From contig NZ_JAKIHN010000003.1 of NCBI RefSeq assembly GCF_021608185.1, forward strand, positions 1 through 64,000: a stretch of DNA of 64,000 nt. The letters are read 5' to 3'. Within the stretch, counting starts at the first letter, position 1, and each line of letters starts with the position of its first letter. The notes under the pieces were generated by a model that was not told where the DNA came from, did not search any database, and saw only the letters and a program-made list of their open reading frames with translations. The translations under genes and the position numbers were made by a program. The DNA comes from Flavobacterium anseongense. GTDB lineage: Bacteria; Bacteroidota; Bacteroidia; Flavobacteriales; Flavobacteriaceae. Shown piece after piece: positions 8,713-17,387 of this stretch.

Positions 8713-9633
8713 TTAATTTTTATCTTTTGTAATTGTGTTTCTAATTCTGATTTTTCTAGTTGGAATTTGCTCAGGAACTAGACCTGATTTTAAAATGATA
8801 CGTTGTCCTCTTTCTCCTGTAAGGAAGGAACCAAATCCCATTCCAAGTCCGGAATATCCCTGACAGTTGACGATATACAAACGGCGTGCCAAAGGATATT
8901 TCCCTTGTGCCAGATTATCCTGCGTTGGAAAAAAATATTCCGATTCGTTTATCCCTTTAACGCCTAGCACATTTACATTATCTACGGTTTCCTGTAAATC
9001 TAATGGCGGTTGAAAAATCCAATTCATTCCAATAACGCCAACCATTCCATTATTTTTGGCAACATATTTTAAAACTTCTTCATTGGTTTTGAATGAAAAA
9101 ACGTTTTTCTGATTATTAACAGACACTCCTGAAATTTCAGAAATATACCTTGCTGTACTCGAATTCGCATTGTCGAAAACCAATCCTTTGATATTTGGAA
9201 CAGCTTTTCCGTTAACAAAATCAACAACGTCTTGTAAAGCTATTAGAGTATCGTTGGTTGTTTTGCTTTTGATAAAAGCAACAGCATCGGTTGCAAAAGG
9301 AGTAATTCTTGGGGTGATTTTTTTGCTTTTATAAGCTTTTAATTCTTTAGCCGTAAGTGTTCGTGTTAAGATTACAATTTTTGCTTTATCATTAAACAAA
9401 TCATTAATTACTTCATTTTCTGATTTTGAAACTAATTCTAACTTGGCATTATATTCTGTTTCAAATACGGCTGTCTCATCTTCTACTATTGGCAATATTG
9501 ACTCATCAACATATACCGTAGCTTTTCCTTCCAGTATTGTATCTTCTGCTTTACTGTTATTCTTCTGACAGGAAAAAACAAAAAGCAAGGTTAATAAAGC
9601 AAAGCCTACAAGTGTCTTGGTTAATTTATTCAT
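8713..9633 (-). CDS. PstS-like substrate-binding lipoprotein
   Basis: A 306-aa lipoprotein (lipobox FVFSC, Cys near residue 22) with the fold pattern of phosphate-type periplasmic binding proteins: an early strand-helix unit, SSTARYISEISG in the ligand loop, and a C-terminal SGLGMGFGSFLTGERGQ segment. No Pst permease genes are nearby; the gene sits 10 bp upstream of the TPR gene and 8 bp downstream of a small membrane gene in the TonB operon. A sensory or scaffold role is possible. Confidence 0.8.
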   Translation of the reverse strand: MNKLTKTLVGFALLTLLFVFSCQKNNSKAEDTILEGKATVYVDESILPIVEDETAVFETEYNAKLELVSKSENEVINDLFNDKAKIVILTRTLTAKELKAYKSKKITPRITPFATDAVAFIKSKTTNDTLIALQDVVDFVNGKAVPNIKGLVFDNANSSTARYISEISGVSVNNQKNVFSFKTNEEVLKYVAKNNGMVGVIGMNWIFQPPLDLQETVDNVNVLGVKGINESEYFFPTQDNLAQGKYPLARRLYIVNCQGYSGLGMGFGSFLTGERGQRIILKSGLVPEQIPTRKIRIRNTITKDKN

Positions 9634-9641
9634 TTCAAAAT

Positions 9642-9869
9642 TTATTCTTCTTTATTAAAGAAACGCAAAAATCGTAAAAAAGAATATACAATCAGTAAAA
9701 TTCCAAAAACAATTCTGTATTTATATTCTAATGTTAAAGGTAGTGACTTCCAAAATATGATTAGTAAGCCTAATGTTAAATAAATCAAAAAAAACAAAAT
9801 GCCTATAACGAGAAGAAACCGCTCTTTGAGCGATTTCTTCTGAAAGTTTTCGATGAATTTTGAAATCAT
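9642..9869 (-). CDS. Small two-segment membrane protein of the TonB operon
   Basis: A 75-aa basic protein with two membrane segments (about residues 18-38 and 48-66). It directly abuts tonB (no intergenic base) and precedes the PstS-like gene by 8 bp, so it belongs to the operon. No family is recognised. Confidence 0.7.
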   Translation of the reverse strand: MISKFIENFQKKSLKERFLLVIGILFFLIYLTLGLLIIFWKSLPLTLEYKYRIVFGILLIVYSFLRFLRFFNKEE

Positions 9870-10655
9870 TTATTCTGCTGATTGAATTGAAATCGGTAAA
9901 GAATACAGTACTCTCACTTTCTTTCCGTTTTGCTCACCAGGATTCCATTTTGGACAAGATTTTAAAACTCTGATAGCTTCTTTTCCTGTTCCGTAACCGA
10001 TATCTCTAAGTACTTTAATATCTGTAAGCGAACCGTCTTTTTCAACTACAAACGTTACAAATACTTTTCCTTTTAATCCTTCTTCTTCCGGAACTTGGAA
10101 ATTCTTACCAACGAATTTGTAGAATTTATCCAATCCTCCTGGAAAATCCGGTTTTACTTCGATACCTGCAGTGCTGTAGATATTGTTATCTTCTTCAACC
10201 ACACTAGGTCCTGTTCCAACTGGCTCAACTGATAATGGTGCATCCGGATCACCTTTGATTGTTTCATCGCCTAGCTTTTTATCTTTGATTTCTTCCACTT
10301 TTGGTGGTTCTTCAGTAATCTCTTCTGTTTTAGCCACTACTGGCTTAACAAATTTCACCTGATCCACTTTTGGCGGAGGTGGCGGAGGTGGCGGAAGATC
10401 TTTTGGCTGCTCCTTTGGAGGCAGCTTAATTGTCACAATTTTTTGATCCAGAGCAGCATCATCATTTGACATATCCGGAATTAAGCTAATAATAAGCGGT
10501 GCGCTTACTGCAAGGCTAAAAACAAATGCGCCAATTAAAAGGGCACGAAACGTTGTTTTTGAATCGTCTTTACGCAACTCATACGCTCCATACGCTTTGT
10601 TACGCCCTTCAAAAACGATGTCTATCCACTGTCTTTTAAATAAGTCTAATTTCAT
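9870..10655 (-). CDS. tonB: Energy transducer TonB
   Basis: A 261-aa TonB protein: N-terminal cytoplasmic stretch with GRNKAYGAYELRK typical of Bacteroidota TonB, one membrane segment (about residues 36-58), a proline/lysine-rich periplasmic linker (including PPPPPPPP), and a C-terminal TonB domain ending VLYSLPISIQ. It passes proton-motive energy from ExbB/ExbD to outer-membrane TonB-dependent transporters. It lies 29 bp after exbD in the same operon. Confidence 0.93.
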   Translation of the reverse strand: MKLDLFKRQWIDIVFEGRNKAYGAYELRKDDSKTTFRALLIGAFVFSLAVSAPLIISLIPDMSNDDAALDQKIVTIKLPPKEQPKDLPPPPPPPPKVDQVKFVKPVVAKTEEITEEPPKVEEIKDKKLGDETIKGDPDAPLSVEPVGTGPSVVEEDNNIYSTAGIEVKPDFPGGLDKFYKFVGKNFQVPEEEGLKGKVFVTFVVEKDGSLTDIKVLRDIGYGTGKEAIRVLKSCPKWNPGEQNGKKVRVLYSLPISIQSAE

Positions 10656-10684
10656 TTTTTAGTATATTTTTGATTAACACTGGA

Positions 10685-11248
10685 TTATTTATTCATTTCA
10701 TCAACTAACTTCATCTCGTCTGGTGTAATGTCATTTACAATGGCATAGGTCGGAACTTTACAAATTGCCATTTCATCCAAAACATCAACCAAATTTCTAT
10801 AAGTTGATTTCTTACTAGGCTTGATAATTACAATCAGACCTTTATCCTTATTGCCTGTTACTTGTGGTACCGAAACTACTCTCTTTAAAATTTCTTTACG
10901 AAGACCATTTCTTCCATACACAGCATCAGTTGGTTTACCATTAGGCTCTGGAGATTCCAAAAGTCCATGAAACCATTTAATTTTATCATTATCGCCCATG
11001 ATAATTGTCATGGTTCTTCTTTGGTCAACTTTAACGTCTTTTTGTGGTTCGTCTTTGTCATCCTTATCAGGCAAACCCAAATCCATAGATTGAGGTTTTG
11101 ATAAAGATGTAGTCAACATAAAAAACGTAATCAATAAGAATGCTAAATCCACCATGGCAGTTAAATCTACCTTTGCATTGGATTTCTTACTTCTTACCTT
11201 ACCACTGCCTTTTTTGCCGCCACCTTCGCCGGTATTTAATTCAGCCAT
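10685..11248 (-). CDS. exbD: ExbD/TolR-family biopolymer transport protein (second copy)
   Basis: A 187-aa ExbD-type protein with a single N-terminal membrane helix carrying the conserved Asp (VDLTAMVDLAFLLITFFML, Asp near residue 33) that takes part in proton use. The periplasmic part is longer than in E. coli ExbD. It is one of two tandem exbD genes, as usual in Bacteroidota. Confidence 0.92.
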   Translation of the reverse strand: MAELNTGEGGGKKGSGKVRSKKSNAKVDLTAMVDLAFLLITFFMLTTSLSKPQSMDLGLPDKDDKDEPQKDVKVDQRRTMTIIMGDNDKIKWFHGLLESPEPNGKPTDAVYGRNGLRKEILKRVVSVPQVTGNKDKGLIVIIKPSKKSTYRNLVDVLDEMAICKVPTYAIVNDITPDEMKLVDEMNK

Positions 11249-11269
11249 TTTATAATATTATTAAATATA

Positions 11270-11899
11270 TTAATAGTCTTTTCCTCTTAAACCAGTAACT
11301 AAATTAAAGCTATTGATTTTTTGATCCTGTAAAATATCCATCACTCTTTTAATCTGTGGATATTCTTCTTTAGCATCGCCTTTGATTGCAAATTGAAGTT
11401 CTTTCGTTCCTCCATTTTCAATATTTGCTTTTCTGGCGCCTTGTATCCAATCTTGTAATTGATTGTTTATAGAGTCGCAAGGCATTCCCGGCTGTACTCC
11501 TTTTTTAGCTCTGTCTGAACCTTTCATTGCCAGTAATTGCTTCAGTCCCTCAACAGGAACACCAAACTCATCCATAAGTTCGAATTCGGTCTTTTCTTTA
11601 TCTGTGAAGTCAACTTTATATTTACTGGACATATATTCAAGTGCTCCTGATCGTATTGCTCTATCCTTCATTCCAAAAAACACTTGCTCTTTTCCTTCGC
11701 TTTTCCCTACCGTAATAGTTACCAAACCAGTTTCCGGCAATTTTGTCTGCACGGTTGAGGAAGGTGTATCTACTGGTAGTGGCTCAGGTACTTTAGCCGT
11801 TGCCGTTAAGATAAAGAATGTAAGCAAAAGGAACGCTACGTCACACATCGCCGTCATGTCGATGGATGTTGACTTTTTGGACATTTTTACTTTACCCAT
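11270..11899 (-). CDS. exbD: ExbD/TolR-family biopolymer transport protein (first copy)
   Basis: A 209-aa ExbD-type protein with the helix IDMTAMCDVAFLLLTFFIL and its conserved Asp near residue 19. It is followed by a periplasmic domain with a large insertion. Two different ExbD proteins may form a mixed dimer within the ExbB ring; this is inferred from gene pairing. It lies 40 bp after exbB. Confidence 0.92.
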   Translation of the reverse strand: MGKVKMSKKSTSIDMTAMCDVAFLLLTFFILTATAKVPEPLPVDTPSSTVQTKLPETGLVTITVGKSEGKEQVFFGMKDRAIRSGALEYMSSKYKVDFTDKEKTEFELMDEFGVPVEGLKQLLAMKGSDRAKKGVQPGMPCDSINNQLQDWIQGARKANIENGGTKELQFAIKGDAKEEYPQIKRVMDILQDQKINSFNLVTGLRGKDY

Positions 11900-11939
11900 T
11901 ATTTATTTGTTTTATAACAATTAACAAAAATTAATTGCA

Positions 11940-12761
11940 TTATGATTTTAAGCTTCCTCTGAATTTTCTGTATGTGTTCACAATAGTTGAACCCGCCTCA
12001 TCAATTGAGTAAGTCAAAGTATCTATTTTAGAAGTAAAGAAGTTGTAAGTTACAATTGCTAAAGCAGAAGTAGAAATTCCAGTCGCCGTATTGATAAGTG
12101 CTTCAGAAATACCATTTGCCAAGGCTGCCTGGTCAGGAGTTCCTGTTGAAGCTAACGCACCAAACGCTTTAATCATCCCGGTTACTGTTCCTAATAATCC
12201 TGCAAGAGTTCCAAGAGAAACTAATGTTGAAATGATAGTCAGGTTTTTCTCTAACATTGGCATTTCAAGAGCTGTTGCTTCTTCGATTTCTTTGTGGATA
12301 GTTTCAGATGCTTCTTCACTTGTAAATCCTTCTTTTTTAACTTCTTGGTATTTTACTAAAGCCGATTTCACTGCATTAGCTACTGACCCTTGTTGTTTGT
12401 CACAAGCATTAATAGCCTCATCAATTTTCCCTTGTTTAATATCTCCTTGGATTGTTTTCATAAAGACATCCAAATTTCCTTTTCCGGCTGCTTTTGAAAT
12501 AACTGCAAAACGCTCAAATGAAAACACAACTACCATTAATAACAATCCCATCAAAACAGGTACAATTGGTCCTCCTTTGTATACCATCGCTAAATAATTC
12601 CCCGGAAGTGGATGACCTGTGTTTACTCCACCTTCAAAGTTAGCACCATTACCCATGATAAACTGCCAGATAATCCAACCCACGAAAATACATAATAAGA
12701 TAATGATTCCTGAAACCATTCCTACTCCTTTTGAACTGCCTTCTTTTTTAACGTTTGCCAT
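11940..12761 (-). CDS. exbB: MotA/TolQ/ExbB proton channel family protein
   Basis: A 273-aa protein with four hydrophobic segments (about residues 13-35, 59-80, 170-195, 218-240). The last two form the ExbB proton-channel region, with GTLAGLLGTVTGMIKAFGALAS, a strong family signature (shown here shortened: LGTVTGMIKAF). It is the first gene of the seven-gene operon and its promoter should lie in the following intergenic region. Confidence 0.92.
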   Translation of the reverse strand: MANVKKEGSSKGVGMVSGIIILLCIFVGWIIWQFIMGNGANFEGGVNTGHPLPGNYLAMVYKGGPIVPVLMGLLLMVVVFSFERFAVISKAAGKGNLDVFMKTIQGDIKQGKIDEAINACDKQQGSVANAVKSALVKYQEVKKEGFTSEEASETIHKEIEEATALEMPMLEKNLTIISTLVSLGTLAGLLGTVTGMIKAFGALASTGTPDQAALANGISEALINTATGISTSALAIVTYNFFTSKIDTLTYSIDEAGSTIVNTYRKFRGSLKS

Positions 12762-13143
12762 TTTTTTAAATTTTTAATTTTTAAATAATTTTTATAAGTT
12801 TTAGTTGTTAATAAACTTGATTAGGAGCAAATTTAATTTTTTACTTCAAATAAAAAAACTTTTTTTAATTTTAATACTACATCGATTTAAATCGCAATTC
12901 ACGACCAATTCAGTCATTGCAAACAATCATTAAATATTACATAAAAATTGTCGTGATTTTTAGAGTTTTACTGCTTATTTATTATGTATAACGCCAAAAG
13001 CGTTGAAATTGTATTTTTTAAACAAACTTTTTTTGAACAATAAAATTAAGCGTTTTTTATTCCGATTCGAAAACAATTAACATTTCCTTGCTTTTGGAAA
13101 AATACATTACTTTGCAATATCTTTATAATCTAAAAAATAACAA
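12762..13143. promoter_or_regulatory. Divergent intergenic region with promoter candidate for the HerA-like ATPase gene
   Basis: This 382-bp AT-rich gap separates the minus-strand exbB operon from the plus-strand ATPase gene and must hold promoters for both. For the plus strand, a TTG at 13088-13090 is followed after 17 bases by TACTTTG (13108-13114), close to the Bacteroidota TTG/TAnnTTTG pattern and about 30 bp before the ATG. No repeat, RNA gene or further ORF is seen. Confidence 0.45.
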
Positions 13144-14664
13144 ATGGCCACAGCATCAGATTTTAGTAAACATATTAATGAAGGCTACGCTTCAAAAGGA
13201 GAAAGTATCATACTTGGCGGTGCCATTTTAAATGGAGAAGCAGTTGCCGACACTTTTGTAAAAGTGCCTCTAAAAACATTAAACCGTCACGGATTAATTG
13301 CCGGTGCTACCGGAACTGGAAAAACAAAAACCATTCAGGTTTTGTCTGAACAGTTATCTTCCTTCGGGATTCCTGTTTTGATGATGGATATCAAAGGTGA
13401 TTTTTCGGGCATTGCCAAAGAAGGAGAAGAAAAACCTTTTATCACTGAACGTCATGCTAAAATCAACATACCCTATTCTACCGCTTCGTTTCCTGTTGAA
13501 TTAATGTCGCTTTCGCAACAAAATGGCGTTCGACTCAGAGCAACCGTTTCCGAATTTGGTCCGGTTTTATTTTCCCGAATTTTAGATTTGAATGATACGC
13601 AGGCCGGAGTTGTTTCGGTTATTTTCAAATATTGCGATGACCAGAAAATGCCTTTACTGGATTTGAAAGACATCAAAAAAGTACTGAATTATATCACCGA
13701 AGAAGGCAAAGACGAAATCGAAGAAAACTACGGAAAAATTTCAACGGCAACCACCGGAATTATTCTGCGCAAGATTATCGAATTAGAACAACAAGGCGGC
13801 GATATTTTCTTTGGTGAAAAGTCATTTGAGATTGATGATTTGATGCGCATTGACGAAAACGGAAAAGGTTACGTAAACATCATCCGCTTGACGGACATTC
13901 AGGATAAACCAAAGTTATTCTCGACTTTTATGTTGAGTTTGTTAGCCGAAATCTATCAGCAAATGCCCGAAAAAGGCGATGCGGAACAACCAGAATTAGT
14001 CATCTTTATTGACGAAGCGCATCTGATTTTTAACGAAGCCAGTAAAGCGTTGTTAGACCAAATCGAAACTATCATCAAATTAATTCGTTCGAAAGGCATT
14101 GGCGTTTATTTTGTAACCCAAAATCCAATGGATGTTCCTGCGAGTGTTTTGGCACAATTGGGATTAAAAATTCAACATGCATTACGTGCTTTCACAGCCA
14201 ACGACCGACAAGCCATCAAACAAACTTCTGATAATTATCCAACTTCTATTTACTATAAAACCGATGAAGTATTAACGAGTTTAGGAATTGGCGAAGCCTT
14301 TGTAACGGCCTTAAACGAAAAAGGAATTCCAACACCATTAGCCGCAACCATGATGCGCGCACCAATGAGCCGAATGGACGTTTTGACCGATGCTGAAATT
14401 ACAGAAATCAACGGCAAATCGAAATTGGTTAGAAAATATTCAGAAGAAATTGACCGTGAAAGCGCCTATGAAATTCTGACTAAAAAAATTGAAAGCGCCA
14501 TTCAACAAGCCGAAGAACAAGCTCAGGCACAAGAAGAATCTAAACCCGAAAGCAATGAACCAAGCACCGCTTCGGTAATCGGAAAATCAGTTGTGAAGGT
14601 GGTGACAAGCGCAACATTTATTCGTGGCGTTTTTGGCGTTTTGGGTAAACTGTTCCGAAAATAA
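13144..14664 (+). CDS. HerA-like / DUF853 (YjgR-type) ATPase
   Basis: A 506-aa ATPase of the helicase HerA-like DUF853 family. The Walker A motif is GATGTGKTKT (about residues 56-65), followed by MMDIKGDFSG; the Walker B motif is LVIFIDEAHLIF (about 285-296). The block HALRAFTANDRQAIK is typical of YjgR proteins. The C-terminus is a charged linker and a hydrophobic tail. Cellular function is not established. It starts a plus-strand run of four closely spaced genes. Confidence 0.88.
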   Translation: MATASDFSKHINEGYASKGESIILGGAILNGEAVADTFVKVPLKTLNRHGLIAGATGTGKTKTIQVLSEQLSSFGIPVLMMDIKGDFSGIAKEGEEKPFITERHAKINIPYSTASFPVELMSLSQQNGVRLRATVSEFGPVLFSRILDLNDTQAGVVSVIFKYCDDQKMPLLDLKDIKKVLNYITEEGKDEIEENYGKISTATTGIILRKIIELEQQGGDIFFGEKSFEIDDLMRIDENGKGYVNIIRLTDIQDKPKLFSTFMLSLLAEIYQQMPEKGDAEQPELVIFIDEAHLIFNEASKALLDQIETIIKLIRSKGIGVYFVTQNPMDVPASVLAQLGLKIQHALRAFTANDRQAIKQTSDNYPTSIYYKTDEVLTSLGIGEAFVTALNEKGIPTPLAATMMRAPMSRMDVLTDAEITEINGKSKLVRKYSEEIDRESAYEILTKKIESAIQQAEEQAQAQEESKPESNEPSTASVIGKSVVKVVTSATFIRGVFGVLGKLFRK

Positions 14665-15032
14665 TGAAAAGCTACATTACCATTGGTTTACTTATACTAT
14701 CGAATGTTTTTATGACATTGGCTTGGTATGGACACCTAAAATTCAAAGAACTCAAATGGTTTGAAAACGCCGGATTGATAACTGTTGTTTTAATAAGCTG
14801 GGGATTGGCATTGTTTGAATACTGCTTTCAGGTTCCGGCCAACAAAATTGGTTACGAAGGTAATGGCGGACCTTTTTCTTTGATGCAGCTCAAGGTTATT
14901 CAGGAAGTAATTACCTTAGTTGTATTTGTCATTTTCTCGCTGATTTTCTTTAAAAACGAAAGCTTCCGATGGAATCATGCTATTGGATTTTGTTTTTTAG
15001 TATTGGCAGTTTATTTCATTTTTAAAAAATAA
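14664..15032 (+). CDS. DMT-family (DUF486) membrane protein
   Basis: A 122-aa protein with four membrane segments and the DUF486 hallmarks NVFMTLAWYGHLK and FQVPANKIGYEGNGGPF. Its ATG overlaps the last base of the upstream stop codon (TAATG), so translation is coupled. Family members look like one half of a drug/metabolite transporter; the transported compound is unknown. Confidence 0.88.
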   Translation: MKSYITIGLLILSNVFMTLAWYGHLKFKELKWFENAGLITVVLISWGLALFEYCFQVPANKIGYEGNGGPFSLMQLKVIQEVITLVVFVIFSLIFFKNESFRWNHAIGFCFLVLAVYFIFKK

Positions 15033-15036
15033 GAAT

Positions 15037-15474
15037 ATGAAAAAATTACTATTATGTTTGTTGACGCTTTTACTCATTTGTTGTAACAAAAAAACTGAAA
15101 CCCCCGAAGCGTTGAAAGCTGAAGTGGCTAAAGCCGAAGACGATTTCAAAAATCTTTCCCAATCTAAGGGAATAGCCGAAGCTTTTTACGCTTACGCAGA
15201 TGAGAATGCGGTCATAAAAAGGGAAAACGACTCCTTAATTCAAGGAAAAGAAAACATCAAAAACTATTATTCAAACCCGAAATTTCTAAAAGCAACGGTA
15301 ACCTGGGAACCCGATTTTGTGGATGTTTCTGCTGATGGAACTTTGGGTTATACTTACGGAAAATATGTTTGGACTGTGATTGATTCCTTGGGTGCAAAAA
15401 AAGATTTTAAAGGCCGTTTCCATACCGTTTGGAAAAGACAAAAAGACGGAAGCTGGAAATATGTTTGGGATTAA
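15037..15474 (+). CDS. NTF2-like (DUF4440/SnoaL-type) lipoprotein
   Basis: A 145-aa lipoprotein (lipobox LLICC, near residues 12-16) whose mature part is a cystatin-like NTF2-fold domain: helix with IAEAFYAYADENAVIKR, then strands ending HTVWKRQKDGSWKYVWD. Such domains bind small ligands or are enzymes; here the role is unknown. It begins 4 bp after the DUF486 gene. Confidence 0.75.
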   Translation: MKKLLLCLLTLLLICCNKKTETPEALKAEVAKAEDDFKNLSQSKGIAEAFYAYADENAVIKRENDSLIQGKENIKNYYSNPKFLKATVTWEPDFVDVSADGTLGYTYGKYVWTVIDSLGAKKDFKGRFHTVWKRQKDGSWKYVWD

Positions 15475-15487
15475 AAATAGCTAACCA

Positions 15488-15847
15488 ATGAAAAAGTATT
15501 TTATACAGAAAGAACCATTCGTTGTGCCAACAACCGATGGAAAACTAATTGAAGAACATCACGGAATTCCAACTACAGGAAATTCAGAAATCTCGATTGC
15601 GCATATGATTGCGCCACCAAAATGGAGCGAGCCTTTTCAAACGCCTGAATTTGACGAATACACTTATATAATTTCGGGGAAAAAGCAATTTATTATTGAT
15701 GGAGAAACAGTAGTTCTAGAAACAGGTCAATCCATAAAAATTGAAAAAAATACCAGAGTGCAATATTCCAATCCGTTTGATGAACCTTGTGAATATATTG
15801 CCATTTGCAAACCTGCTTTCGATTTTAATAAGGTGCATCGGGAATGA
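15488..15847 (+). CDS. Cupin-domain protein
   Basis: A 119-aa single-domain cupin. The glycine-bearing strand EYTYIISGKKQFIIDGE and QSIKIEKNTRVQYSNP correspond to the two cupin motifs. The classic HxH metal pair of motif 1 is not obvious (EFDEYTYI), so metal binding is uncertain. Last gene of the plus-strand run; a terminator hairpin follows. Confidence 0.8.
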   Translation: MKKYFIQKEPFVVPTTDGKLIEEHHGIPTTGNSEISIAHMIAPPKWSEPFQTPEFDEYTYIISGKKQFIIDGETVVLETGQSIKIEKNTRVQYSNPFDEPCEYIAICKPAFDFNKVHRE

Positions 15848-15892
15848 AATTCCAAATCTGAAATTCCAAAATCCAAATAAATTACAAATAAA

Positions 15893-15934
15893 AAACTCCA
15901 AATCTCAAACTTTGAAAATTGAAATTTGGAGTTT
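15893..15934. terminator. Bidirectional terminator between convergent cupin and kmo genes
   Basis: Arms AAACTCCAAAT (15893-15903) and ATTTGGAGTTT (15924-15934) form an 11-bp stem with A and T runs on the outer sides, centrally placed between two convergent genes. The surrounding sequence carries AATCCAAAT-type short repeats. Confidence 0.75.
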
Positions 15935-15953
15935 ATTTGTTATTTGTCTTTTA

Positions 15954-17300
15954 TTATTTGGAATTTAACAACGCTATGATTTTTTGCTCAACCTCTTCAC
16001 TATTCCACTTTTCTTCAATGTTTTGCATTTGCATCACTTCTTCCATAATTTTATTTTGGAAATCGCCAATGGCCAAAGCTTCGGAATAAGGTTGCAGACT
16101 AAAAGTTACTCTGCTGTACAACGGCATCCATTTATCAGGATGCTTATCCGAAAACCATTTTTCTATTTTCTTTTGCAATAAAAATTTCTCATCGGCTGTT
16201 TTAGAACTCATTTCCACGAAATTTCGAAATGACAATTCAGCAATCGCATCGGCATTTGGCTTTCTTGAGGTTTCGTATTCCTTAAAAACAGTTTCCCAAT
16301 CATCGCCATACTTCGAAATCATTTCACTTAAGATAGTAATGTCCTCAAAACCAGCATTCATTCCATGACCATAAAACGGAACAATCGCATGCGCCGAATC
16401 GCCAATCAGGGCAACTTTATCGGTATGTGTCCACGGAAAACATTTCATCATCACCAAATAACTGGTTGGATTTTTGAAAAAATCTTCGACTAAATCAGGA
16501 ATCACTTCCTTTGTATCCGGAAAATAAGTAGCAAAGAAATCAACCAAAGTGGCTTCATCTTTTAAAAGCTCAAACGAATTTTCGCCTTCGAAAGGCATGA
16601 ACAAAGTGCAAGTAAAAGTTCCATCCAAATTTGGCAAAGCCATCAGCATGAAATTCCCTCTTGGCCAAATGTGAAGCGAGTTTTTATCAATCTTATGCGT
16701 GCCGTCGGCATTGGCCGGAATATGTAATTCCTTGTAACCCATTTTCATGAATTCCTGCGAGTAATCAAACATACTCTGACGCTGCATTCGGTGTCGAATT
16801 CTGGAAAAAGCACCATCGGCACCAAAACATTTGTCGTATTTTAATTCCGTCCACTCGCCTCTTTCGGAATCTCCAATATGCAAAGTCGCATCAGACAAAG
16901 TAATATCCCAAATTTTATGATTAAAAAAGAACTCAACGCCTTCGGCTTCCGCCAAATCAATCATTCTTCGGTTTAAAACACCACGCGACAACGAAAAAAT
17001 AGCTTCGCCATCTTTGCCATAATATTGATAATTGAGTTTACCGTCTTTCAAATGAATCGCACGCTTATCTACCGGAATTCCAATTTTCCGAATCTCATCA
17101 TCCAAACCAACATCTTCCATCGCTTTCCAGCCGCGGTTTGACATCACTAAATTAATAGAACGACCCGAAAATTCTACAGTTCGTATATCCGGACTTCTGT
17201 CATAAACGTGTACCGTGTGACCTTGTTTCTTGAGATAGATTGCCAATAAAGTTCCGACAAGACCAGAACCTACAACAGCAATTTTTTGTGGAGTTTGCAT
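15954..17300 (-). CDS. kmo: Kynurenine 3-monooxygenase
   Basis: A 448-aa FAD-dependent hydroxylase that converts kynurenine to 3-hydroxykynurenine in tryptophan breakdown. Visible are the FAD-binding GSGLVGTLLAIYL (about residues 11-23), the family segment GRSINLVMSNRGW, SRGVLNRRMIDLAE, and the second FAD motif ALIGDSAHAIVPFYGHGMN. A C-terminal hydrophobic anchor typical of eukaryotic enzymes is absent. Kynureninase, the next enzyme in the pathway, is encoded at 61,866 on the other side of the cassette array. Confidence 0.93.
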   Translation of the reverse strand: MQTPQKIAVVGSGLVGTLLAIYLKKQGHTVHVYDRSPDIRTVEFSGRSINLVMSNRGWKAMEDVGLDDEIRKIGIPVDKRAIHLKDGKLNYQYYGKDGEAIFSLSRGVLNRRMIDLAEAEGVEFFFNHKIWDITLSDATLHIGDSERGEWTELKYDKCFGADGAFSRIRHRMQRQSMFDYSQEFMKMGYKELHIPANADGTHKIDKNSLHIWPRGNFMLMALPNLDGTFTCTLFMPFEGENSFELLKDEATLVDFFATYFPDTKEVIPDLVEDFFKNPTSYLVMMKCFPWTHTDKVALIGDSAHAIVPFYGHGMNAGFEDITILSEMISKYGDDWETVFKEYETSRKPNADAIAELSFRNFVEMSSKTADEKFLLQKKIEKWFSDKHPDKWMPLYSRVTFSLQPYSEALAIGDFQNKIMEEVMQMQNIEEKWNSEEVEQKIIALLNSK

Positions 17301-17387
17301 TTATTTTTACTAAACGGTTTTGCAAATTTAAGTATTGCCACGAATACTCGATTGCTTTTTTAAAATTTATTCGTGCATTCTTAGCTT